This document shows, piece by piece, positions 1 through 9,296 of a stretch of DNA of 64,000 nt (within the stretch, counting starts at the first letter, position 1; each line of letters starts with the position of its first letter). The notes under the pieces were generated by a model. The model made no database searches. It was not told the origin of the DNA and was given only the letters and a program-made list of their open reading frames with translations. This stretch comes from Haematococcus lacustris (Eukaryota; Chlorophyta; Chlorophyceae; Chlamydomonadales; Haematococcaceae): NCBI GenBank assembly GCA_030144725.1, contig JASKMD010000013.1:6969710-7033709 (forward strand). Direction: 5' to 3'. Position numbers and translations under genes: made by a program.

Positions 1-592
1 TAAGCCGTCAGCCGTTAGGCTGCTAGGCCGCCCTCCCCCTCTAGGGGTTCGGGACTTTCTGTAACGCATTTCATAGCATGGTGCACAAACAAAGGTGCAC
101 ATGGGCTCAACATGAAGTCATGCAAGTTCTCATTATTGTTCTGTAAAGTCATGGCAAACTCCGGCTGCTCCCTGATGGAACTCGTGGCAGTGCACTCAAA
201 GATGAAATGCATGGCGTCATCCACTACCCCCTCTGTGCATCTGGTGCATGTGCGATCAATGAAAGTTACCCCCTCAAAACGAGCCTTCTCCACCCGCAGA
301 CCTCTGTTGCCTAACCTGAACCTAGTCAAGCTCGTGCGAACTTCTGTAGAGAGCTGTCTGTTTAGCCGGTGTGGTGCCGTGTGATTGATGCCAATGCCGT
401 CCCCATGCTTGAACCATGCAGCATACGAACATCTCTCCCGATGCACCGTCTCAGGCAGTCTAGGGTCTCTTTCAAACCCAACCCAACGCCTCCCCCACCT
501 CTCAAGCCACTTGACTTCCATAGCCTTGGTGCCTAGGACCATGTCCGGGCTCAAGGTGAACTCACCCCCCATCAGCTCTCTGGCGGCCAGCT
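1..592 (-). mobile_element. LINE (non-LTR retrotransposon) 3' end, copy 1
   Basis: This is the C-terminal end of a LINE ORF2, read on the minus strand with its stop at 15-17. It carries the zinc-binding motif CTRC...DAMHFIFEC (C-x2-C...H...C) seen after the reverse transcriptase in many plant and algal LINEs. Nearly the same sequence recurs at 8264-9061, 19273-20086 and 37567-38651. Similarity to the longest copy stops near 592, where unrelated sequence starts, so this copy is 5'-truncated. It runs off the left edge of the window. The clade (L1- or RandI/Dualen-like) was not resolved. Confidence 0.8.
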
Positions 593-1438
593 GTGCGTCT
601 CCGCGCGTGTGTAGAGGGGCGCCCTTACATCGGTTTGGCATGCCATGAGAATCGATTATAACGTTTCATCGATTGTCCCTAAAGTCAGCTGTGACACCCG
701 TGAGAAAATGTTCGAATGGGCCAGCATGGGCCAACCAGGCCACCTCGTGCCGCACCCGCTTGCTGCACCCGCTTTGCACCCGCTTGGTGCATAGGTCTAG
801 TCAGGGTGTCCCTTGATTATTCCTTGCGCCCGCCAAAGTGGACCCCTCGCAGCAAAGCTTGTTTGGGTCATAGCTGGAAGGTTAGAAGCGCTGTGGTGAG
901 CCCCACGTAGCCCCGTGCTCGAGTTGTGACCTTTTGCCGAACACATGTCGTCGGCCGTCTTGCTGGGTTAGCTGACAGTAAGAACATTTCACTCTTGTTC
1001 CGATGCGTAGCTGCAGAAATGAGCGCGTGAGCTTAACTAACCGTGGCCCCGACCGCGACCATGCAGGGCTGCTGCAAACCCGGCCCCCGGTCCAGCCTGG
1101 GCGAGTTCTGGATTGAAACTACACAGTCAGCTCCACTTTAGCATAAGGTACGCGATGGGTTAAGCTGCACCACAATGCTTTCAGTGAGTGAACAATGGCA
1201 GGGATTCATATCATGTCACACACTATGAGGTGTCACATGGCACATGTGTAACCAGTAGGCCTGGAACTTGTGTGGTGTGCTGTCAGTGCTTATATCAACT
1301 CTCTGCCGTGATTTCATCTGAAGGTAAAATTGCAGGCAATTACAGCATAGTTATAACCGCAGATTGCAATGCCATGGATGATGTCATTGCCCAACAATAC
1401 ATCCCATGCATCACTTGATGTGTGTGCTCTGCAGGTGC

Positions 1439-2128
1439 ATGCCTACGTTCCCACATCCCCTTAAAGGCCGGTCCGTGCTGCTTGAGGGCATTGTGGTGAA
1501 GCTAGACCGATGCGTTCTTTGCACGGTGTCGACTGCACCATGCGTGATAGGCAGATGGCAAGCATGGACACCTTTATGCGTGGCACCTAATGTGGAGGGG
1601 ACAGACGCTATCTGGGAAGTACGTGATGCTTCTAAACTTAGCGGCCCAGCGCGTGGTGATGCCCTAGGGCCAGCCACCCTTGTGGACAACACACTCCGAG
1701 TTGGGTGTGAGGCAATGCGCCTCCCCCTTGTGGCCCACTACAAGTGTGTGCAACGGTTGAGGGTGGAGGCTAGCATTTGCCCACACTCACCGGGCAACAA
1801 CAGCAGCAGCAGCAGCAGGGGTGGTGGTGGGGAGGGGGCAGGAGGGCAGGGTGTGGGGCTGGGGCAGTGGGCACCATCCCCCACTCGCTCTCAGCCACTT
1901 GGCCCAGCGCCGGGCAACAACAACAGCAGCAGTAGCAGCAACAGGGGTGGTGGTGGGGGGGGGGCAGGAGGGCAGGGTGTGGGGCTGGGGCAGTGGGCAC
2001 CATCCCCCACTCGCTCTCAGCCACTTGGCCCAGCGCCGGGCAACAACAGCAGTCTAGGCCAGCCGGCGAATGCGGTCATGCAAGGCTACCGCGCCCACCA
2101 TGATGTTAGACCGTTCCACGAGGCCTAG
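1439..2128 (+). CDS. Unrecognised ORF of repeat unit A
   Basis: I do not recognise this protein. The start at 1439 was chosen because the same Met (MPTF.HP.KG) begins the matching region in the second copy at 3954; an in-frame upstream Met exists at 1406. The first ~115 residues form a conserved block with spaced cysteines (DRCVLC, APC, LC, HYKC) that could bind metal. The rest is Gly/Gln/Pro-rich and made of two near-identical ~120-bp repeats (about 1790-2050), encoding blocks such as GQGVGLGQWAPSPTRSQPLG. A polypyrimidine/AG acceptor-like sequence just precedes the Met, so this may be a 3' exon. Conservation between the two units only in the first block suggests that block was under selection. 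Confidence 0.4.
   Translation: MPTFPHPLKGRSVLLEGIVVKLDRCVLCTVSTAPCVIGRWQAWTPLCVAPNVEGTDAIWEVRDASKLSGPARGDALGPATLVDNTLRVGCEAMRLPLVAHYKCVQRLRVEASICPHSPGNNSSSSSRGGGGEGAGGQGVGLGQWAPSPTRSQPLGPAPGNNNSSSSSNRGGGGGGAGGQGVGLGQWAPSPTRSQPLGPAPGNNSSLGQPANAVMQGYRAHHDVRPFHEA
1790..2050 (+). repeat. Two-copy ~120-bp minisatellite with CAG run
   Basis: Two nearly identical direct repeats, each starting GGGCAACAACAGCAG and ending in CACTTGGCCCAGCGCC. They encode the low-complexity tail of the unit A ORF. Related repeats recur in unit B at 4310-4740. Confidence 0.8.
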
Positions 2129-3245
2129 GCTCTGGCGGCCAGCCGCGCACATTGCAAGGTCACCCGCACAGTGCTTCCAGTGCAGGTTCTTCAGCGCAGC
2201 AGGTTGGCGATGATACTTCTCAGGTGGTGGCCAGATTCCGGGTTGGGCGGCGGCAAAGTTGTCGCGTAGTTGCCCGCCAGTGCCGGCGTCACCCTTTGAG
2301 AGTGAGGTGCCAATAATACAGCCATTGCCTGAGAAAGCAGTAAAGCTCAGCCTAGATCAATTGAGGCAGTTGTGGGGTGTAGTAGGCCGGGGTCCTCCAG
2401 CAAAGACAGTCTGTGGGCTGCTGGATGCACTGGATGCACATGCACTATGACCAATGTTGAATGGTGCTCTGACCTGTGGATATTACACGACCTCCACCTG
2501 CACGAAGTTGTTGAGATACGGAAACGCAGGATATGCACCTGCAATGTACACATAGCAGGTGCTGCATGTGGTGTGTTGTTGGGCAAGAACATCTTCCAAA
2601 ACAATGGAGTCTGCGGTTATAACTATGCTGTAATTGCCTGCAATTTTACCTTTAGATGAAATTACGGCAAGGGGTTGCTATGAGCACTGTCAACACACCA
2701 CACAAGTTTCAGGCCTACTGGTCACACATGTGCCATGTGACACCACATCATGTGTGATGTGGTACTATTCCCTGCCAAGATGCACACACTTAGTGCATCG
2801 TCATGCAACCTAATCTATTGCGTACCTTGTGCCATGACGAGCCTACAGGTATGTTTTCAGCCTCAAATTCGCTGTGGCTGGACCGGGGGCCGGGTTTGCA
2901 GCAGTTCTGCATGGTCGCAGTCGGGTCCACAATTCATGAGTCCCACGCGTTCATTTTGGCAGCTACGCAGCGATACAAGTGCCAATGTTCTCACTGGCAT
3001 CGTCGGTCGCTCCACTTGCAAAGGGCACGAAAGTCAGCGCTCAAGCGATTACAAGCTTTGCGATGCGCATGGGGTCTGTTGTACCGCACTCCGTCGACTG
3101 GACAGTTCTCTAGACTACGCTTGGTCCAGATTCTTGGCAGGCTACGGAGGTGGACATCCGGCAGGGACCTAACAGCGACGCGCTGAGCCCAGCGGTGCAA
3201 GTCTTACATGCTGGGATGGCCTGTACGTGATATGCAAAAAATATT

Positions 3246-5262
3246 CAGCTGTGACACACCTGAGAAAATATACCAGGCCACCGCGTGCCACGATTTTTTC
3301 ACCCGCTTGCTGTGGAGGTCTAGTCAGGGCTGTGCACCGATTGTTCCGTGCGCCCGCCAAAGTGAACATCTCGATGCCAAGCTTGTTTAACTCACAGCTG
3401 CAAGGCTAGAAGCGCTGTGTACTGCCTCGTATCGCTCGTTGCTCACTTTTGCCGAACACATGTCGTCGGCCGTTCTGCTGGGATAGCTGCGAGTAAGAAC
3501 ATGTCGCACTTGCTCCGTTGCCTAGCTGCAACAATGAGCGCGTGTGGCTCACTAACCGTGGACCCGACTGCGACCATGCAGGGTTGCTGCAAACCCTGCC
3601 CCCGGTCCAGCCAGGGCGACATCTGAGCTGCAACCCCAACCTACTGCTCGTTTTGGCACAAGGTATGCAATGAAACAGGTCACAACACAATGCACGCAGT
3701 AAGTGCACAGTGGCTGTGAATGTCACCCATCACACACTACACACGTGTTGAGGGGCACGGACGTGATGTTCAGGTACGAAACTAATAGGGGGTGTTGTAA
3801 ACGATCACAGCAACGCCCTGCCCTGAAATCATCTAAATGTAAAAATGCAGGCAATTACTACATGATTATGACCAACGACTGCAATGCCGTGACTTATGCC
3901 ATTGTCCTACTACTCACCTCACGCTAAACTTCCTATGTACACTGTGCAGGTACATGCCAACATTCGCACATCCCAACAAAGGGCAAGATGTGCTGCTGGA
4001 GGGCGCATTGGTCAAATTAGACCGTTGCGTGCTGTGCAAGTTGTCGACTGCACCATGCGTGGTTGGCAAATGGAAAGCATGGACAACTTTGTGCATGGCA
4101 CCCAATGATGATGGGAGAGACACTGTTTGGGAAGTACTACGTGATGCTCCAATGCTCGGCCAGGCCCATCTGCGCTATGAGCGCGGTGATGCTGTAGGGC
4201 CAGCCACCCTTATTGACGAAACACTCCGAGCTGGGTGTGAGGCAATGCACCTCCCACTTGTAGCCCACTACAAATGTGTGCAGCGGGTGAAGGTGGAGGC
4301 TAGCATTCGCTGTCAGCCACCTGCCCCAGTGTTGGGCAACATGAGCATCAGCATGGGCCCTTTGGGGGGGTGCAGGAGGGCAAGGTGTGGGGTTGGGGCA
4401 GTGGCCACCACCATCCCCACGCTCCCCACCACCTGCCCCGGTGTTGGGCATCAGCAGCATCAGCAGCAGCATGGGCCCTGGGGGGATGGGGGGGCAGGAG
4501 GGCAAGGTGTGGGGCTGGGGCAGCGTGCACCATCCCCCCCTCGCTCTCAGCCTCTTGCCCCGGCGCCGGGCGACAACAGCAGCAGCAGGGGTATGAGGGG
4601 GGGGGGGGCTAGGAGGGCAGGGTGTGGGGCTGGGGCAGTGGGCACCACCCTCTCCACGCTCCCCGCCACCTGCCCCGGTGTTGGGCAGCAGCAGGAGCAG
4701 CATGGGTCCTGGGGGGGGGGGGCTTGGAGGGCAAGGTGTGGTGCCAATCCATCCCCTAGGAGGCAGTTACAACAGCGGTGGCATGGGGACGGGGGGGGGA
4801 AGAGTTGGGCATCCTTGTTTGCCCCCGCAGCCCCCGCAACCCCCGCCCCAAAGCCTTCCCTTTCCCGTGGTTCTACCCCTACCCAGCAGTGCGTGTTGTC
4901 CCAGTTGCTCTCTTTTGGGCTTGTACCGTATGATACTGTACTATATGGTGTACTGTATGGTCGCAGTCGGGTCCACGGTTAGTGAGCCACACGCGCTCAT
5001 TTTTGCAGCTAGGCAATGGAACAAGCGTCACTGTTCTGACCTGCATCGTCAGCCGCTTCACTTGCAAGGCGCAGAAAAGTCAGCACGACAGCCATAACAA
5101 GCTTTGCGATGTGCACGGGGTATAGAGCACCCCACTACGTCGACTGGACACTTCCCAATGCTACACTTGGTCCAGATGCCTGGCGGGCTACGGGGGTTAA
5201 CATGCGACAGGGAGATAACAGCGATGCGCTGAACCCAGCGGTGCATGTCTTACATGCTGTCT
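3246..5262. mobile_element. Repeat unit B, second tandem copy
   Basis: Directly repeats unit A: 3246-4310 matches 686-1790 in order (for example TTTGCCGAACACATGTCGTC in both), and 4965-5262 matches 2915-3215. The inner half of the right inverted arm present in unit A (2510-2870) is missing here, so the palindrome is incomplete. The two units abut, with only about 30 bp between them, which suggests tandem duplication rather than two independent insertions. Confidence 0.55.
3954..4982 (+). CDS. Unrecognised ORF of repeat unit B
   Basis: Paralogue of the unit A ORF; function unknown. Residues 1-120 keep the conserved block (LLEGALVKLDRCVLC, STAPCVVGKWKAWT, VAHYKCVQRVKVEAS). Relative to copy A there is a short in-frame insertion in the middle of this block (around 4140-4180). 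The tail is longer, with about four diverged GQGVGLGQ-type repeats (4310-4740) and then a Pro-rich stretch, ending in a different C-terminus because the unit's right arm is truncated. Base composition is G-tract rich, so the repeat part may not be translated as drawn. Confidence 0.38.
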   Translation: MPTFAHPNKGQDVLLEGALVKLDRCVLCKLSTAPCVVGKWKAWTTLCMAPNDDGRDTVWEVLRDAPMLGQAHLRYERGDAVGPATLIDETLRAGCEAMHLPLVAHYKCVQRVKVEASIRCQPPAPVLGNMSISMGPLGGCRRARCGVGAVATTIPTLPTTCPGVGHQQHQQQHGPWGDGGAGGQGVGLGQRAPSPPRSQPLAPAPGDNSSSRGMRGGGARRAGCGAGAVGTTLSTLPATCPGVGQQQEQHGSWGGGAWRARCGANPSPRRQLQQRWHGDGGGKSWASLFAPAAPATPAPKPSLSRGSTPTQQCVLSQLLSFGLVPYDTVLYGVLYGRSRVHG

Positions 5263-5278
5263 TACACTAGGCCCTTCC

Positions 5279-7790
5279 TTGTCCGCATGCTGGCCGGTGT
5301 CTGCACGGTTGCAAGGCACGTGTGCAGGTGTGTCTGCGCAACCCACGGACCCACCGGCACCTTCTCCGCCCGTCCTTGCATCTCGGCCCCCTGCACCACC
5401 GATGTACACCCCTTCGCCTCAGCTATCCATTGCTACGGGAACCTCGCTGAATATAACTTTTTACGGCCTGGACCTTTGGTCGCTGATGACCAGCTGGGGC
5501 TCGGGCATCCAGGCTCTGCTTGAGGCACAGCAACCGCCCAGTTTGAGCCTGCAGGACCTTTCCGCCCCAGGAACCTGCGCCTCCCAGCTGCTGGCCCTCA
5601 ACACCACCGCCCTGCTCAACACCTCGCGCACCGCCCAGGAGCTGATGCCGGCTTTGAGCTTCTTTGTCACGGATGTGAGTGGTCTCTACACAGAAGGGCA
5701 TGCCCCTAGGCCCACAGCTTTGGCCCACATGCACCGAGCTTCATCTCGTGGCCTGTAACATCACAGCCCCTTGCTTGCCCTTTTCCTTGCAGGTGGCGCA
5801 GCTGATGCGAGCATACCTACAGGACGCTAGCATCACGGTAAATGTGCCAGACTTTTGCGCCGGCAACCGCACCTTTGCTGCCTTCGGTCCCCTTATCAAT
5901 GGAACCTGGCCCACGCTGCATGTCATCATCAACCTACTCACCACTGACCCTGAGAGGTGAGGTGTGGTGCGGGACTGACTGCTTTTCGTTACCCCCCATG
6001 CCCTAACCTGACGCCACGTGGCACTCCATGTTGGTCGTTGCCATGCAAAGCAATGATATTAGCTGTGTTCGCACCCTGGGTGCGACGCCATCAGCCACAT
6101 CGTCCCTTCCTTGCCCTTACTCTGTTCTGCCTGGCACCCCCCTACTCTGCAGGCTGTCCTCCCCTATCAGCCCCCTCAGGCAGCTGTTGAATAACTGGTA
6201 AGTGTCAGTGTTGCTGGGCTGGCATTGTGCCAGTGTCACGATGGGGATGACGGATCGTACGGTCTTGGCCCTGCTGGCTGTGCTGCTTGCCTGCAGCCGC
6301 GGCGCCCTGACGACCCGGGACTCTCTGGGCTTCTTCACCCTCTATGGCATGCCTTTCCACCGCTGCCAGGTCTTCCGGTTGCCCAACTCCCCTCCCCCGT
6401 CCCCCTCTCCCCCCCAGCCCTCTCCCCCTCCCTCACCCTCACCCCCAGCGCCCCCCCCGTGAGTTGAGCCCTGTGCTTATAGCTGTGGAGCCAGCACCCA
6501 TGGGTTGCATATGCTCAGCCAGGTTGCTGCCACCCTGTCTCTGGCTAAGCTTCTGAGGCTGTGCAGATCTGCAATGCACAAAGTGCTTACCTGGAGAAAC
6601 TGACCAATCACTGAGTTCAACAACCTGTTTGTCTGGTGGTGGTTCAGCTTGCCCGGTGGTGGTGCAGCTAAGCATGATGCGTGTCGCGCTACACTGATGC
6701 AGGCCAAGCCCATCGCCACCTAACCCAGCGCCCCCTCCTGCCCCACCTTCCCCGCCGTCACCACCACCCCCCAGCCCCAGCCCCAGCCCCCCACGCCCCA
6801 GCTTCAAACCCCCAGCACCCCCTCCGGTCCCCCCCTCTCCACCACTGCCGCCTGTCAACCTGCAGCTGCTGGCGCCCCCGGTGGGTGACACCAGCTGGAA
6901 GCCTGAGTGAGACGACAGCCTGGTCAGACGCCCTCACTCATATCATCCTGGATGTTGAAGTATGTTTCAGCCCCATCACCATGCATGCATGTCAGTAAGT
7001 ATTCTCGAGGCTGCACTTCAATTGTTGATGACTGCATGTTTCTAATCTGCTTGCAGTCCCCTCCACCCCCACCCCCACCCACCCTGGCTTGTGACAACCC
7101 CATTCCAGTCATACTCCCATCTAATGGTGGGTTGTGTAACAAAAGCAGCACAACCGGTTCCTCCACCTCTGCGACCCATCACAGGCTGAGCATGGCTTTG
7201 TGCCCCGCAGGTATGCGCATCGAAGTATCTGCCTCATTACCAGGGATTGGAGTAAATGCTGCTGGTAATCAAGCCGTATTGTTTGGCCCCTTCGACGGCG
7301 ATGGCAGTACCTTCGTCTTCACTAACTGCATTGAAGGTGTTGTGGGCCACCTGGTCTTGGAATTGCAGTCGCACAAGCAGTGGTGCCTGTTGTGTTCTCC
7401 TTGAGCATCTGCCTTGGGTCGACCTTCAAAACCAAATCACGTGCAGCTGGTGTCGCTGTCTGCAGGGTCCCCTGAGTGGCCCTCTGTTCTCCACCTGTAT
7501 CAGGGTCCCTATCCATCAAACTTCATCAGTTGTGGTGGTTATGACGCCACAGTAAGTCCCCTTGCTTGGCCCTTGCTGAAGTAGAGACAGTAGCGAGCTA
7601 CGACAGTAACGAGAATTGCTTGAGTGTAGAGGCCAATGACAATGGCCAAGGTGTATGGCGCGTGTCTGGGTGTGCTGCAGTATGGAAATGTGGGTGTTCC
7701 AGCACCATCACCATCCCCATGTGCGCTATTGTACTTCCTGCCCTTGATGGGTTGCACTGCAAACCTGGATCCTACCAGCCCAGCAGCTAG
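5279..7790 (+). CDS. Hydroxyproline-rich matrix glycoprotein, pherophorin-like (multi-exon)
   Basis: Exons I can support: about 5279-5676 (ends at donor GTGAGT), 5794-5956, 6154-6198, a Pro-rich exon ending near 6461 at GTGAGT, a second Pro-rich exon about 6712-6880, and a globular part from about 7057 onward. The first exons encode a Cys- and N-glycosylation-site-rich region (LNITFYGLDLW, LNTTALLNTSRT, CAGNRTF). The middle has SPPPSPSPP and PPPPPSPSPSPP rods typical of volvocine wall proteins. The later part (ACDNPIPVILPSNGGLC, GFGPFDGDGS-like) is Cys-rich again. Globular, proline rod, globular is the usual pherophorin layout, but I could not match a defined domain. Start and last exon are uncertain; an ORF ending at 7790 may be the terminus. 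A separate start with a signal-like peptide at 6241 (MGMTDRTVLALLAVLLAC) is a possible alternative. Confidence 0.5.
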
Positions 7791-8263
7791 AAGCTAGTCA
7801 TGGTGATGTTGCAATGCCTGTTTGCTTGCTTGGCTGTGCAGGTTGAAACTCACAGTCATGAGCAATGTACGTACATACGAAAGACGCTGATGAATACTGA
7901 GCAGTATTGGCTGGTAAGCGCTCTCTATATGCGGGTGGGGATGATGAGGGCCCTAGGGTTGTTTCAGCAGCATTGAGCATGTTGGGTTCTTGCAAGTGTC
8001 GCAGAGTGATGTCCGAACATATCACATATTCAAGCTTGAGTGTGCATGCGCGGCTGCAGATGCTCGAGGCAACGGACGGCAACATCATACCTGATGCGAC
8101 AGTCTTGATCATTGGCGTTCCTTTTGAATGGTAGTGTCATTTTGAATGGTAGGACACTAAGCTAGGATGTGGTAGACACTGCACAGGTGGGTGGTAGGCT
8201 TGTATGATACTTGTCTTGAACAGAGTGACTGGCTCGATCTGGCCTGTCTCTAGACACATTGAT
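7791..8263. other. Intergenic, nothing recognised
   Basis: No conserved reading frame, RNA gene or repeat recognised between the matrix-protein exons and the LINE 3' end. Confidence 0.5.
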
Positions 8264-8459
8264 GATGATGTGGCTTACACCGCATAAGCCGTCAGCCGTT
8301 AGGCTGCTAGGCCGCCCTCCCCCTCTAGGGGTGCGGGACTTTCAATAACGCACTTCAGAGCAAGGTGCACAAACAAAGGCGCACATGGGCTCAACATGAA
8401 GTCATGCAAGTTCTCATTATTGTTTTGGAAAGTCATGGCAAACTCCGGCTGCTCCCTGA
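8264..8459 (-). mobile_element. LINE copy 2, left part (3' end)
   Basis: Same family as 1-592. The LINE 3' end is on the left: after the ORF stop comes GTGTAAGCCACATCATC (reverse strand), also present in copy 4 at 37573-37598, so the family ends in a short (ATC)n-type tail. The LINE is interrupted at 8459, after CTCCCTGA, by an LTR. Confidence 0.8.
8455..8459. repeat. Target-site duplication CCTGA (left)
   Basis: CCTGA sits directly before the left LTR (8455-8459). It occurs again directly after it (8654-8658), and after the right LTR (19273-19277). The uninterrupted LINE copies have a single CCTGATGGA at this point, which fixes the LTR borders. Confidence 0.85.
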
Positions 8460-8653
8460 TGTAGCATGTCCATGCGGTCATGCAAATCTGGATCTGAGAT
8501 CTCCTCATGCAAGTGTAAGATCTGAACTGGTGGTGGTGTTCTGAGGCTGGGTTCAACTCCCAGGCAGACTTGACATCCTTGACATCCTTGACTACGCCCT
8601 AGTCTGCTCAGGCGACCTCTTAACACTATTGACCGCTGTAGCCTCACGCTACA
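8460..8653 (+). repeat. Long terminal repeat (left), 194 bp
   Basis: Begins TGTAGCATG and ends CACGCTACA, that is TG...CA with inverted ends TGTAGC/GCTACA. It appears identical to 19079-19272 by eye. Unlike a normal 5' LTR it is followed not by a primer-binding site but by CCTGA and 408 bp of LINE, the arrangement of a solo LTR. Confidence 0.85.
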
Positions 8654-9061
8654 CCTGATGGAACTCGTGGCAGTGCACTTTAAGATGAAACGCATGGCGT
8701 CATCCACTACCCCCTCTGTGCATCTGGTGCATGTGCGATCAATCAAAGTTACCCCCTCAAACCGAGCCTTCTCCACCCCCAGACCGCTGTTGCCTAACCT
8801 GAACCTAGTCTAGCTCGTGCGAACTTCTGTAGAGAGCTGTTTTTTCAGCAGGTGTGGTGCCGTGTGATTGATGCCAATGCCGTCCCCATGCTTGAACCAC
8901 GCAGCATACGAGCATCTCTCCCGATGCGCCGTCTCAGGCAGCTTGTGGTCTCCCTCAAACCCAACCCAACGCCTCCCCCACCTCTCAAGCCACTTGACTT
9001 CCATAGCCTTGGTGCCTAGGACCATGTCCGGGCTCAAGGTGAACTCACCCCCCATCAGCTC
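8654..9061 (-). mobile_element. LINE segment duplicated on the left of the Gypsy body
   Basis: Appears identical to 19273-19680, sharing private differences from copies 1 and 4 such as the T run in GCTGTTTTTTCAGC. It ends abruptly at CAGCTCT, where Gypsy internal sequence begins. Together with the LTR this makes a ~602-bp direct repeat flanking the Gypsy body. Confidence 0.85.
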
Positions 9062-9296
9062 TGGCTGTGGATGGTTCTTGGGTAGGTCGTGCGGCATTGT
9101 GCGATTCGCTACAAGGAGAAGACTACGTGGGCTGGTGGAGACAGTCCGGTGGATTACTCGAGTTCCCATTTTCACCGGATCAACAACGCGAGATGGAGGC
9201 TGTTCGCCAACAACTGGCCGGTAACGTTTGAGCAACACAGGAGCCATCGCAGCAGTGACACGCTCTCTATAGCAGCAGTCGCATAGTGTCTCTAGA

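Larger units (their letters stand above)
686..3215. mobile_element. Palindromic repeat unit A, unclassified, with long inverted arms
   Basis: Left-arm sequence at about 930-1460 recurs inverted at about 2510-3020. I matched four blocks: 1375-1450 with 2525-2600, 1160-1370 with 2600-2800, 1010-1090 with 2872-2960, and 960-1010 with 2960-3010. The arms surround about 1.05 kb holding one ORF. The whole unit is repeated directly at 3246-5262; both copies begin with CAGCTGTGACAC and end with TCTTACATGCT. The outermost ends are not inverted repeats of each other and I found no target duplication, so the class is unknown. It may be a non-autonomous fold-back element or a duplicated palindrome. Confidence 0.55.

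Noticed and set aside
8460..9061. A 602-bp LTR rather than a 194-bp one
   Set aside because: The 602-bp unit would not end in CA and has no matching target duplication on its right. The extra 408 bp is ordinary LINE sequence that continues colinearly after the right copy.
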